DNA from: an uncultured Opitutales bacterium
GTDB lineage: Bacteria > Verrucomicrobiota > Verrucomicrobiia > Opitutales > Intestinicryptomonadaceae
DNA length: 64,000 nt
Direction of reading: 5' to 3'
Assembly (NCBI GenBank): GCA_900545705.1
Contig: URAK01000007.1
Coordinates: 77,761 to 141,760, forward strand
Part shown: piece after piece, positions 17,773-27,296 of the stretch
Numbering within the stretch: the stretch's first letter is position 1
Layout: every line of letters begins with the position of its first letter
Translations under genes and position numbers: made by a program
Notes under the pieces: model-generated
What the model was told of the DNA's origin: nothing
Database searches by the model: none
What the model saw: the letters and a program-made list of their open reading frames with translations, nothing else

Positions 17773-17806
17773 CCCGCCTATCTATCCGCGCGAAAGGAAA
17801 GCAATA

Positions 17807-18778
17807 ATGTCCCTGCGAAGCAATAAAATCAAAGTTCCCGAAGAGATATCCGTAAGAAAATTCTTCGACTATTTTAAAGACACGATAGATTTGCAGCTAA
17901 TATGCGGCGAGGACGGCTTCGACAGAATGATACTCGAACCCACGATAAACCGTCCGGCGCTCGCAATAACTGGCTACTATAAAAATTTTGCGTCGAGCCG
18001 CATACAGCTTTTCGGGGCGGGCGAAATGGCGTATATGCGCGACCTTCCCGACCAAAGGCAGTTCGAGGTTATGGAGGAAATGATTGCGCATGAAATTCCA
18101 TGCATAGTAATTTCCAGGAATCTCGCGCCGACAAAGCCTATGATTGACGCCGTGCAAAAGCATCACATTCCCCTGATGCGAACAAGGATGAAATCAAAGG
18201 AATTTTCCGCGGAGGTTCTCGTCAGGCTCGACAGAATGTTTGCCCCCAGAATGTCTCTGCACGGAACGCTGCTTGACATAAAAGGCATCGGGACTCTCAT
18301 TCGCGGCGACAGCGGCATCGGCAAGAGCGAATGTGCGCTCGCGCTTATAGACCACGGGCACCCCCTTGTTGCGGACGACCTCGTCTATTGCCAAAAAATC
18401 GGCGACGACACCATCTTGGGGAAGGGAAACGAGCTAAACCGCGGGTATATGGAGTGCAGGGGAATCGGAATTATAAATGTTGCCGAGCTGTTCGGAATAC
18501 GCTGCGTGCGGCTTGAAAAGTCGATTGACATGATAGTGACGTTTGTCGAGTGGCAGCCCGGGATTGTGGAAGACAGAACGGGGCTCGATAAAAATTATTT
18601 CGACGTGCTCGGAGTTCAGATACCGCATTTTATAATACCTGTCCGGCCCGGCCGCGACATGGCGAGGCTCGTGGAGGTGGCAGCCATGGTGCAGGCTCTG
18701 CGCCGCATGGGCCACGACGGCGCAAAGGCATTTAACGAAAGGCTTATTGCGCACATGAAATCAGAAATGGAAAAATAA
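17807..18778 (+). CDS. hprK: HPr kinase/phosphorylase
   Basis: HprK phosphorylates and dephosphorylates a serine of the PTS carrier HPr and so links carbon state to regulation. The start at 17807 has a strong ribosome site (AAAGGA) and gives 323 residues. The N-terminal domain covers about residues 1-130. The C-terminal kinase domain holds the P-loop GDSGIGKSE near 167 and the family signature MECRGIGIINVAELFG. In Gram-negative bacteria HprK often works with a truncated nitrogen-type PTS; no HPr gene is seen in this window. It sits between lptB and metH. Confidence 0.95.
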   Translation: MSLRSNKIKVPEEISVRKFFDYFKDTIDLQLICGEDGFDRMILEPTINRPALAITGYYKNFASSRIQLFGAGEMAYMRDLPDQRQFEVMEEMIAHEIPCIVISRNLAPTKPMIDAVQKHHIPLMRTRMKSKEFSAEVLVRLDRMFAPRMSLHGTLLDIKGIGTLIRGDSGIGKSECALALIDHGHPLVADDLVYCQKIGDDTILGKGNELNRGYMECRGIGIINVAELFGIRCVRLEKSIDMIVTFVEWQPGIVEDRTGLDKNYFDVLGVQIPHFIIPVRPGRDMARLVEVAAMVQALRRMGHDGAKAFNERLIAHMKSEMEK

Positions 18779-18787
18779 TTTCTTGAA

Positions 18788-21700
18788 ATGTCTAATATTC
18801 CGTTGTCCGAAAGCGGACGAAAATTAAAAAAACTTCTTCAAACGCGCGCCGTATTTCTCGACGGCGCTATGGGTACGCTAGTCCAGCGCGAAAAACTTTC
18901 CGAGGCGGACTTCCGCCGCGGATTGCCGGAGCTCGAATCAAACGAGATCTCCCAGCTTGGAAACAACGACATACTAAATCTTACCCGCCCTGACATAATC
19001 GCGAAAATCAATCGCGCCTATTACAATGCAGGTTCCGACATAGTGACGACCGGAACTTTTGGGGCGAATCTTCTGGTGCAGTCCGAATACGGCAACGGGG
19101 AGGATTTGGTGCGCCGCATGAACGCGCGCGCCGTTGAGATTGCGAAAGCGGAGGCGTCGGAGGCGTCCGCGCGGCTTGGCGGAAAGGAGCTTTTTGTTGC
19201 GGGTTCGATAGGACCTATGAACAAGTCGGCGAGCATATCGGCTGACGTGGAGGATCCTGCGGCGCGCGCCGTCGATTTCGACGAGCTTGTTGCGGCGTAC
19301 ACTCCGCAAATGGAGTCTTTGTATTCTGCGGGGGTTGACGTATTTCTCGTTGAGACGGCGTTCGACACGCTCAATGTCAAGGCTGCGCTGTATGCGTATC
19401 TCAGCCTGTGCCAAAAGTGGGGGGAGCGCCCGCCTATTGGCATAAGCATGACTGTTTCTGACGCTTCAGGCAGAATTTTGAGCGGGCAGACGATAGAGGC
19501 GTTTTATGCTTCGATACGCCATGCCGAGCCTCTTTTTGTGGGATTAAATTGCGCGCTCGGGGCGGATAAAATGCGCCCGTATGTGGAGGTATTCGACAGA
19601 ATTGCGGAGTGCTACACCCATTGCTATCCAAACGCCGGAATGCCCAATCCCTTTTCTGAGTCCGGATACGACGAGACTCCGGAAATGACTGCCTCAAAGC
19701 TTTCCGAATACGCCCGCGAGGGGCTCGTAAACATATTTGGCGGCTGCTGCGGCACGACCCCAAAGCACATAGAGGCGATAGTGCGCGCATGTTCCGGGTT
19801 CGCGCCGAGAAAGCCGCGCGAAAGATCGCATGCGCTCGCGCTTTCGGGGCTTGAACCGTTTGTGCTCCCCGAGAAAAACGCCCCGTTTGCATTTGTCGGA
19901 GAGCGCACCAATGTAATGGGCTCGGCCGCATTCCGAAAAATGATAAAGGAAGGGCGCTTTTCCGACGCGCTGTCTGTCGCGCGGGGACAGGTCGAAAACG
20001 GGGCAAACATAATCGACGTAAATTTCGATGAGGGAATGCTAGATTCCCCCGCCTGCATGAAGCGCTTTTTGAACCTCGTAGGGTCGGAGCCTGAGATATC
20101 GCGGGTTCCGATAATGATAGATTCGTCCGACTGGAATACGATTGTAGCAGGACTCAAATGCGTGCAGGGCAAGCCGATTGTAAATTCGATAAGCCTAAAA
20201 AACGGCGAGGGCGAATTTTTGAAGTGCGCAGGCGAAATAAAGAAATTCGGGGCTGCCGCAGTCGTCATGGCATTTGACGAGCAGGGGCAGGCAACGACGC
20301 TCGACAGGCGCGTCGAGATATGCGTCAGGGCGTATGGGATTTTGGTTGAAAAGGCTGGGTTTAACCCCGAGGACATAATTTTTGACGCAAATGTTTTGAC
20401 TGTCGCAACCGGAATGGCGGAGCACGACTCATACGGGGCGGACTTTATAGAGGCTGTGCGCAGAATAAAAGCTAAATGCCCGTATGCGCGCACGAGCGCA
20501 GGGGTTAGCAATATAAGTTTCGCGTTCAGGGGGAACAATCCGGTAAGAGAAGCCATGCACAGCGTGTTTTTATACCACGCGCGCAATGCGGGGCTGGACA
20601 TGGGAATTGTAAACGCGGGAATGCTCGCCCCTTACGATGAAATTGACCCGAAATTGCGAAAAGCTGTGGAAGACGTCGTACTCAATACGGACCCGGAGGC
20701 GCCGGAAAGGCTGCTTGAAATCGCGGGCGAGTACAAGGGCGATACAACGAAGCACCGCGAACAGTCGGACTGGGATTCGTTGCCGTGGAACGAAAGGCTC
20801 ATGCGGATTTTCATTAAGGGCGAGGAGGACAAAGCGGAGGAGGTAGCGATGCACTTCTACGGGGAGCTTGGCAATCCGCTTGAAGTCATTGAAAAGCCGC
20901 TGATGTCAGCCATGCGCAAAGTTGGGGAACTTTTCGGCGAAGGAAAGATGTTCCTTCCGCAGGTTGTAAAGAGCGCGCGCGTCATGAAGCGCGCTGTCGC
21001 CGTGCTCGAACCATACATGCCAAAAGGCGCGGCGGCGTCGGGGCCGAAAGTGGTGGTCGCAACCGTAAAGGGCGACGTCCACGACATTGGCAAGAACATA
21101 GTGTCTGTCGTGCTGTCGTGCAACGGATTTAGGGTTGAGGATCTGGGCGTGATGGTTGAGCCCGAGCGGATTGTGGAGGCCGCGCGAGACGCCGACATCG
21201 TCGGGCTGAGCGGGTTGATAACGCCGTCTTTGGACGAGATGGCGAGAGTTGTCCAGATGCTCGAACGCGAGGGCTTAAAAGTTCCTGTCATGGTTGGCGG
21301 GGCGACAACGAGTGATTTGCACGCTGCGGTAAAACTCGCGCCGCTGTACTCAGGGACTGTTGTTAGGGTTGAGGACGCCGGGCTGTCGGCAGGCGTGTGT
21401 GCGTCTCTTTCATCTGCGGCGACTAAAAAGCTCTTTGAGGCGGAGGTTTCCGCAAGGTACGGAAAGATTCGCGCGGAGTTCGAGGAAAAGTCAGCGGAGT
21501 CAAAGAAGGCCAAGCTTATCCCATATACGGAGGCAGTGACTAAAAAATTTGAGTGCGAATTTCCCGAATTGGAAAATATGCCAAAATTCGAGGTAAAGAC
21601 CGCCGGGGCGGATTTTTCCAAGCTGGAAATGCCATGGTATATGTATTTGAGGGCATGGAAAGTTGGCGGGGCGAAAATCCCCGAGGATTTGGGAAAGTCG

Positions 21701-22450
21701 AACGGTTTGGACGGGTTTTTTAAAGACACTTTCAAAATGCTCGAAAAATTGGCGGGGATTGCGAGGCCTAAAATCCGATATGCGGTTTACGGAGCGAGGC
21801 CGGCAGGAGACGACGTCGAATTGTACGACGCTTCGGGATTTGTTGAAAAGCTGTGCTTTATGCGTTCGCAAAGGCCCGATTCCGACGGCAAATGCCTGTG
21901 TTTGGCGGATTATGTAGCTCCGTCCGGCTCGTTCATCGGCATGTATATCGCAACCGTTGGGCGCGAAGCCGAAGAATTTTGCTCTAAGCTGAAAGAATCG
22001 GGAGACGAGTATTCTTATATGACAGCCCGCACAATTTGCGACATGGCTGCCGAAGCCCTGTCGGAATACGCTGGAAACCGTATTCTTGCGCCGTTGGCGG
22101 AGGCTGCGTTTAAAAGGCATTCTGCTGATTGCGGCTGCCCGGCATGTAAAACGTCCGGGCATGTAAAGCTTTCGGCGGTGCGTCCGGCTGTCGGCTACCC
22201 CGCATATCCGGACCACTCGGAAAAGGCTAAGTTTAAGAAACTTCTCGATTCTGTAAATTCGATAGGTGTCGATTTTACGGAGAACTTTATGATGACGCCT
22301 GTTTCGAGCGTTTGCGCAGTATGGATTCCCAATCCGCGCGCAAAATACTTTTCAGCCGAAATAGGCTACGACCAGCTTGAAGCGTACGCGCGCAGAAAAG
22401 GTTCAACGCCGGATTCAATATTAAAATATTTGTCTGTAAAACCAGCATGA
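18788..22450 (+). CDS. metH: Cobalamin-dependent methionine synthase
   Basis: MetH transfers the methyl group of methyltetrahydrofolate to homocysteine through cobalamin. All modules are present in 1220 residues. These are the homocysteine domain (start AVFLDGAMGT; zinc ligands in LNCALGAD and GGCCGTTPKH), the folate domain (GERTNVMGS onward), the cap, the B12 domain with the lower-ligand motif DVHDIGKN near 763-770, and the C-terminal SAM reactivation domain (RPAVGYPAYPDHSEK near 1133). It lies 9 bp after hprK and overlaps rodA by an ATGA, pointing to one transcript. No cobalamin riboswitch is seen because the gene has almost no leader of its own. Confidence 0.97.
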   Translation: MSNIPLSESGRKLKKLLQTRAVFLDGAMGTLVQREKLSEADFRRGLPELESNEISQLGNNDILNLTRPDIIAKINRAYYNAGSDIVTTGTFGANLLVQSEYGNGEDLVRRMNARAVEIAKAEASEASARLGGKELFVAGSIGPMNKSASISADVEDPAARAVDFDELVAAYTPQMESLYSAGVDVFLVETAFDTLNVKAALYAYLSLCQKWGERPPIGISMTVSDASGRILSGQTIEAFYASIRHAEPLFVGLNCALGADKMRPYVEVFDRIAECYTHCYPNAGMPNPFSESGYDETPEMTASKLSEYAREGLVNIFGGCCGTTPKHIEAIVRACSGFAPRKPRERSHALALSGLEPFVLPEKNAPFAFVGERTNVMGSAAFRKMIKEGRFSDALSVARGQVENGANIIDVNFDEGMLDSPACMKRFLNLVGSEPEISRVPIMIDSSDWNTIVAGLKCVQGKPIVNSISLKNGEGEFLKCAGEIKKFGAAAVVMAFDEQGQATTLDRRVEICVRAYGILVEKAGFNPEDIIFDANVLTVATGMAEHDSYGADFIEAVRRIKAKCPYARTSAGVSNISFAFRGNNPVREAMHSVFLYHARNAGLDMGIVNAGMLAPYDEIDPKLRKAVEDVVLNTDPEAPERLLEIAGEYKGDTTKHREQSDWDSLPWNERLMRIFIKGEEDKAEEVAMHFYGELGNPLEVIEKPLMSAMRKVGELFGEGKMFLPQVVKSARVMKRAVAVLEPYMPKGAAASGPKVVVATVKGDVHDIGKNIVSVVLSCNGFRVEDLGVMVEPERIVEAARDADIVGLSGLITPSLDEMARVVQMLEREGLKVPVMVGGATTSDLHAAVKLAPLYSGTVVRVEDAGLSAGVCASLSSAATKKLFEAEVSARYGKIRAEFEEKSAESKKAKLIPYTEAVTKKFECEFPELENMPKFEVKTAGADFSKLEMPWYMYLRAWKVGGAKIPEDLGKSNGLDGFFKDTFKMLEKLAGIARPKIRYAVYGARPAGDDVELYDASGFVEKLCFMRSQRPDSDGKCLCLADYVAPSGSFIGMYIATVGREAEEFCSKLKESGDEYSYMTARTICDMAAEALSEYAGNRILAPLAEAAFKRHSADCGCPACKTSGHVKLSAVRPAVGYPAYPDHSEKAKFKKLLDSVNSIGVDFTENFMMTPVSSVCAVWIPNPRAKYFSAEIGYDQLEAYARRKGSTPDSILKYLSVKPA

Positions 22451-23736
22451 CGGACTCCCAAAAAGAAATATACGGGGAAGTTCCCCATATAAAAAAGGCG
22501 AGAAGCAATCCCGCGATTTACGTGGGAATGTTTTTGCTCTTCGCCATGGGAGTCGCATTTATATATTCTACGCAAAGCTATAATATAGATGAAATTCCGT
22601 TATCGAGGCAGTTTTGGTTCAAGCAGATAATATTTTTCGTGTTTGCGGGGCTGCCGATCTATTTTGTGCTTTCGCGCATAGATTACCGGATATTTTACAA
22701 TTTTGCCCCCGCCGTGTACGGATTGTCGATAATATTGCTAATACCGCTCGCGCTGAAAGAGTGCCTTGGCATTCCCGTGCCGTTTGTCGAAAGCAGGTAC
22801 AACGCGACGCGGTGGATAGACTTTGGGCTAATCTCCATACAACCTTCCGAGATAGCCAAGATAGGAACATGCATCATGGCGGCGGCTCTATTCGCCAAGA
22901 CAAAAATCGGAAAATTTAAGGACAACTACAAGTTTTGGATAAAGCTTGGCATTGTATTTTTTATTCCAATTTTGTTGATTTTTTTGCAGCCTGACTTAGG
23001 TTCTACTCTTGTCTTTATACCAATGCTGTTTGCGATGCTGTACATATCCACATTGCCAAAGCGGTTTTTCGCAATACTGATGCTGCTGTGTGCGGCAACG
23101 GTGGGGCTTGTTGCCGCCGATATATGGGGATATAGCAATTTCTTGAAAGACAATAAGATGACGGCGAGCGAGGCTTCTTCGCGCAACGCGTATGGGTCGA
23201 GCGCACCGTTTTGTCTGCCGATGAAAGACTACCAGCGCAACAGAATATTGGCATTTGTGGCGCCCGATGTAGTCGATCCGCGGGGGCTTGGCGTGAGTTG
23301 GAACCAGCGCCAGAGCTTGATCTCAGTGGGGTCAGGCGGAATCCTCGGCAAGGGGCACGCTCAAGGCACACAGGCAAAGCTTGGCTATCTGCCTTCAAGC
23401 GTGGCGTATAACGACTTTATCTTTTCGGTTGTAGCCGAAGAGTCCGGCTTCGTCGGAGCCGCGGCCGCAATTCTTTTGATGTCCGTAATTGTCATATTCG
23501 GCTGCTTGCTGTCGGCGCAGGTTTCGAGGGACAAATTCGGGCAATTCCTATGCATAGGAATTGCGGCAATTTTAATGACGCATGCTTTCATAAATGTCGG
23601 CATGACTATCGGCGTAATGCCGATAACCGGTCTGCCGCTGCCAATGATGAGTTATGGCGGAACTTTCGTACTGACGTGTTGCATACTTCTCGGTCTTGTC
23701 CAAAGCGTTTACAGGCACAGAAGGGCGTACTCGTAA
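22447..23736 (+). CDS. rodA: Rod-shape peptidoglycan glycosyltransferase RodA
   Basis: RodA is a SEDS-family polymerase that builds side-wall peptidoglycan with a partner PBP2. The 429-residue protein has about ten membrane helices. Family motifs are clear: RWIDFGLISIQPSEIAKI, LQPDLGSTLVFIP, GLPLPMMSYGG near the C-terminus, and the loop with GSGGILGKGHAQGTQ. FtsW is the alternative, but the arrangement fits RodA better. The ATG overlaps the metH stop (ATGA). A loop of about 45 residues between the QPDLGS helix and the QRNRI segment is somewhat expanded. Confidence 0.9.
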   Translation: MTDSQKEIYGEVPHIKKARSNPAIYVGMFLLFAMGVAFIYSTQSYNIDEIPLSRQFWFKQIIFFVFAGLPIYFVLSRIDYRIFYNFAPAVYGLSIILLIPLALKECLGIPVPFVESRYNATRWIDFGLISIQPSEIAKIGTCIMAAALFAKTKIGKFKDNYKFWIKLGIVFFIPILLIFLQPDLGSTLVFIPMLFAMLYISTLPKRFFAILMLLCAATVGLVAADIWGYSNFLKDNKMTASEASSRNAYGSSAPFCLPMKDYQRNRILAFVAPDVVDPRGLGVSWNQRQSLISVGSGGILGKGHAQGTQAKLGYLPSSVAYNDFIFSVVAEESGFVGAAAAILLMSVIVIFGCLLSAQVSRDKFGQFLCIGIAAILMTHAFINVGMTIGVMPITGLPLPMMSYGGTFVLTCCILLGLVQSVYRHRRAYS

Positions 23737-23773
23737 TTTCCGAAAGTTTCGCCGAAAATATTAAAGCGAAACA

Positions 23774-25483
23774 ATGAAACAAGAAAATACCGATTATAAA
23801 ATTGACGATTTGACAAAGAAACCTCCGGAGGAAATTGTTGAACCAATACCCGAAGAGCAGCTGAATCTCGAAGCCAAGATGCGCGCGAAAAAGCGCCCGC
23901 TTCTCGAAAAAATAATAAAGCTGCTAAAGCGCGACGACGAACCGTACCGCGAAATTGTCATAAATGTGGAGCCGTTTGAGAAGCGCGTTGCGCTGCTCGC
24001 CGACGGCGTCATGCAAAAGTTTGAAATAGAGCGCCCCGGCGACGAAAGCATGGTCGGCGCAATTTTTAAGGGCAAAATACAAAATCTCGAACCTGGATTA
24101 AAGGCGGCGTTTGTGGATATCGGCCAGCCCAAGAACGCTTTTTTGCATTATTGGGACATATTCCCCTCCACCACCGACAACACGACCTACGAGATAGTGC
24201 GCGAAAACCGCAGCAAGGAGCAAAAGAAAAACGCCCAAAAATTTTCCGCCAAGGATATTCCCGAGAAATTTCCAATCGGAACCGAGATAATCGTACAAAT
24301 AACAAAGACTCAAATTGGCACAAAAGGCCCGAGGATAACTACGAATATAGCAATCCCAGGCCGTTATCTCGTCTTGATGCCCTACGCCGGGCAATGCGGA
24401 ATTTCCCGCAAAATAGAGGACAGAAAAGAGCGCGATAGAATAAAGAAAATTTTGAGGTCGATGAAAATTCCGGAAGGAATGGGCGTGATAGTCCGCACGG
24501 CCGGGCAGGGCAAGCGCTGGACATACTTTGTGCGCGACTTGCACATTTTGCTGAACATTTGGAAGCAAATACAGCAGCGCATAGAGTCGACCCCGGCTCC
24601 CGCGCTGATATACAAGGAACCCGATCTCATCGAGCGCACTGTGCGCGACTTCCTTACCGAGCAGACCGACAGAATCTTGATAGACAGCCGCCACGAATAC
24701 GAGCGCATATTAGGTTCCGTCTCCGAAATATCGCGTCGCGCCAGGAGCAAAATCCAGCTTTTTAAAGAAAACATACCGATATTCGAGCGCTACAATATAG
24801 AGCGCCAAATAGCCCAGACTTTCCAGCGCCGCGTTCCGCTCCCCTCTGGCGGCGAAATCGTCATAGACGAGACCGAGGCCCTCGTTGCGATAGACGTAAA
24901 TACGGGTTCCCACAAGGGCAAGGACGCCGACGGAAAAGATTTTATTTTGCAGGCAAACTTGGAGGCCGTCACAGAGGCGGCGCGACAAGTGAGGCTGAGA
25001 AATCTCGGCGGACTAATCATTATAGATACAATCGACATGAAGAGCCGTAAGGATAGGCAGACTGTCTACAAGCGGCTTAAAGAGGAGATGGAAAAGGACA
25101 AGGCGAAGAGCCAAGTGCTGCCCATCTCGCAGCTCGGCATCATGCAGATGACTCGCCAGCGCCACGCCCAGAGCAATTCAAGCGGCATATATGTCGCTTG
25201 CCCGTACTGCGGAGGCAAGGGCATAGTAAAGAGCGCGCGCACAATGAGCGGCGAGATTCAGCGCAAGATTGTAGCGACTTGCCGGAATCTGCGCGATACA
25301 GTCGGTCCCGAGAAGGAAATCGGAATGTTGATAATGTTGCACCCAGAAAATTTGCAGCGCCTTCAAAACGAGGACTATGTGTACTTGCTGAATCTCGAAA
25401 AGCAATACAACGTAAAGCTAACATTCCGCGCCGACCCGTCGTACCACGTCGAAAACTTCAGGATTGTGCCTACGGATAAGTAG
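23774..25483 (+). CDS. rng: Ribonuclease E/G family endoribonuclease
   Basis: The enzyme cuts single-stranded RNA in mRNA decay and rRNA maturation. The protein has 569 residues. An acidic/basic N-terminal extension of about 65 residues precedes the S1-like domain (VGAIFKGKIQNLEPGLKAAF). The catalytic magnesium ligands lie in AIDVNTG and IIIDTIDM. The zinc-link cysteines CPYCGGKG follow near residue 475, then the small domain. It lacks the long scaffold tail of E. coli RNase E, so it is RNase G-like. It starts 37 bp after rodA. Confidence 0.93.
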   Translation: MKQENTDYKIDDLTKKPPEEIVEPIPEEQLNLEAKMRAKKRPLLEKIIKLLKRDDEPYREIVINVEPFEKRVALLADGVMQKFEIERPGDESMVGAIFKGKIQNLEPGLKAAFVDIGQPKNAFLHYWDIFPSTTDNTTYEIVRENRSKEQKKNAQKFSAKDIPEKFPIGTEIIVQITKTQIGTKGPRITTNIAIPGRYLVLMPYAGQCGISRKIEDRKERDRIKKILRSMKIPEGMGVIVRTAGQGKRWTYFVRDLHILLNIWKQIQQRIESTPAPALIYKEPDLIERTVRDFLTEQTDRILIDSRHEYERILGSVSEISRRARSKIQLFKENIPIFERYNIERQIAQTFQRRVPLPSGGEIVIDETEALVAIDVNTGSHKGKDADGKDFILQANLEAVTEAARQVRLRNLGGLIIIDTIDMKSRKDRQTVYKRLKEEMEKDKAKSQVLPISQLGIMQMTRQRHAQSNSSGIYVACPYCGGKGIVKSARTMSGEIQRKIVATCRNLRDTVGPEKEIGMLIMLHPENLQRLQNEDYVYLLNLEKQYNVKLTFRADPSYHVENFRIVPTDK

Positions 25484-25872
25484 AGGGATTTTTTTAAATT
25501 GGCTGGGCGGCGCAGGCCGCCGCCCGAAATGCCGGCATATTTTGCAGCGCCGACGTATTTTTTAATTCTGTTTGCCGCAGATTGCCTGCATTATTTATGG
25601 CTTATTTCTAAACCGCAAGAGAGGATAGATTTTCTATTGTGCTTGCGGTTTTATTGTTCCTACGGTGTGGATAAAAATATTTTGGCGCAATATTTGCGCC
25701 TTATTTGCATTTTTATTTAGCCAACTTTAGTTGCATAAAAATATTGCGAAACCAGTAATATTCTTATGAATTTTTGCGTGTTTTAAAGAGTTGGCGGCAT
25801 CTGCCAATAAAAGCGAAGCGGCGGGCTGGCATAACTTAAATATGATGCAAAGCGCAGTGGCTGATATAAAAA
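25484..25872. other. Intergenic region with two stem-loops
   Basis: No gene is supported here. A strong GC stem lies at 25505-25525 (GGGCGGC/GCCGCCC) without a T-tract. A perfect 7-bp stem GGCGCAA-TAT-TTGCGCC lies at 25684-25700, followed by a T-rich run. The region separates the plus-strand RNase gene from the end of the minus-strand LacI regulator, so either hairpin could terminate one of them. Confidence 0.45.
25684..25720. terminator. Candidate terminator between convergent genes
   Basis: The 7-bp perfect stem GGCGCAA/TTGCGCC has a 3-nt loop and is followed by TTATTTGCATTTTTATTT. The T-run is interrupted, so confidence is modest. Confidence 0.4.
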
Positions 25873-26967
25873 TCAATGCGATGGCTTGTTGCTGTAAGTC
25901 TTATGGCGTATTGATATTACGTCCGTCCACTTCGGCGCGATGACAGTAGCTGTTGTGACCCCGAAACTTCCCGACGAAGCCGAACGGTTTAGCAAATCGG
26001 AGAGCCGCCTCACAGCCATTTTGCCTACGAGTTCGTAGTTTTGATCCAAACCTACCCATTCATGTCCGGAATTTGGAGTGTCAATGCAGATAATGCCTAT
26101 GTCTTCCGGAAGAGTCACACTGTCGCTTTCAAGCCATTCGCGCGTCTGGTTTGAAATCGAAAGAATCGAATCGGGCTTGTATTTTTTCATCCAGGCATAA
26201 AAGATTTTTGGGTTTTCCTTAGCCTCGGCAACTTCAAGAAACGGAGGAATTCTTTCTTTCTCGGGTAGGGCGAGTTGGGCCCTTAAAAATCCCCCGCTAA
26301 AACGCCCGTCAACGATGTCGTCCACCGATTTTTCGAGGACGAGCCCAAGCCGTTTGCAGCCCTTTTCAATGGCTTTTTCCGCCGCGCGGCGGGCTATAAG
26401 AAATTTATCGGCGGAAACAAAGTCAACCATCGGGTTGTTTGTTTTTATGCCTGCGGAGACAAATTTAAAATCTCTCCATATTTCTGAAAATCCGATCGGG
26501 AGGCTGTCCGACGATACGTGCCCGAGGATAATTCCGCCGCGAATGCCGCGCGCCTTCATTATGCCGCTTAGTTTGTGCGGGGTTAATGTTTTGTCGTGCA
26601 GCCAAACCTCGTAGAGGGAGTACCCTATCTCTTTTGATTCCGCCCTTATGCCGCTTATATATTTTTCAAAAATTGGGTATTTTACAGTGGCGTCTTTATC
26701 TTTGTTTGCGTTGATAAGCGCGATTGTCCCGCAGAAATCGTCCTTCTTTTTGCGCGAGCGTATGTTCGACATCACATTGGAAAGAAGTGCGTCTTTTTTA
26801 TATCCCATTTTATAGGCAGTTTCAAAAACGCGTTTTTTTGTCTCTTCCGATATGTTTTTTGCGCCCCTTAGGGCAAGGCTAACGCATACTTTTGATATCC
26901 CAAGGGCGTTGGCTATATCTTTCATGCTTATGCGGTCGCGCGAATTGGAAAGGCTTTTTTGTCTCAT
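25873..26967 (-). CDS. LacI-family transcriptional regulator
   Basis: The 364-residue protein has an N-terminal LacI helix-turn-helix (about residues 14-60; MKDIANALGISKVCVSLALRG, then the hinge). A periplasmic-binding-protein-like sensor domain makes up the rest. Such regulators usually bind a sugar or sugar phosphate and repress catabolic genes. The start at 26967 has a GAGAG immediately before it, but an internal ATG just before the helix is also possible. It is divergent from recN and has no catabolic gene beside it, so the target is probably elsewhere. Confidence 0.9.
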   Translation of the reverse strand: MRQKSLSNSRDRISMKDIANALGISKVCVSLALRGAKNISEETKKRVFETAYKMGYKKDALLSNVMSNIRSRKKKDDFCGTIALINANKDKDATVKYPIFEKYISGIRAESKEIGYSLYEVWLHDKTLTPHKLSGIMKARGIRGGIILGHVSSDSLPIGFSEIWRDFKFVSAGIKTNNPMVDFVSADKFLIARRAAEKAIEKGCKRLGLVLEKSVDDIVDGRFSGGFLRAQLALPEKERIPPFLEVAEAKENPKIFYAWMKKYKPDSILSISNQTREWLESDSVTLPEDIGIICIDTPNSGHEWVGLDQNYELVGKMAVRRLSDLLNRSASSGSFGVTTATVIAPKWTDVISIRHKTYSNKPSH

Positions 26968-27296
26968 CTCTCAAATTAGAGAAAAATACTTTTGCGATAA
27001 AAAGGCAATAGGAATGTTAAAACTTTTACACGCGGGCGGGCTTGCAAAAAAGTTATTTACTCGTTGGAACTTATGTAAAAATATCGCGGCGATTCACCCA
27101 CGCCGGCATGGGATTTCCCCCACATTAAAAATTCCCGCCGCGAACTTTTCTTAAAATCTTTTCTTTTTGGACGGAAATTTTTTTCTCAAAACTTCCTTCT
27201 TTGAGTCGGCAAAATGGAGAGTTTTGCGAAAATATCTTAAAAACGTGAAAAACCGGCTTGGAAAATTTGCCAGGATATGGCAAAAATAAGCGAAGA
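26968..27296. other. Divergent promoter region, lacI-type gene and recN
   Basis: About 330 bp lie between the divergent genes. It must hold both promoters. I see no clear operator palindrome and no small gene. Confidence 0.35.

Noticed and set aside
18700..18790. Cobalamin riboswitch before metH
   Set aside because: Only 9 bp separate hprK and metH, leaving no room for a riboswitch.
25499..25720. 73-codon plus-strand frame after the RNase gene
   Set aside because: Lies over two stem-loops, lacks a ribosome site and has no family likeness.
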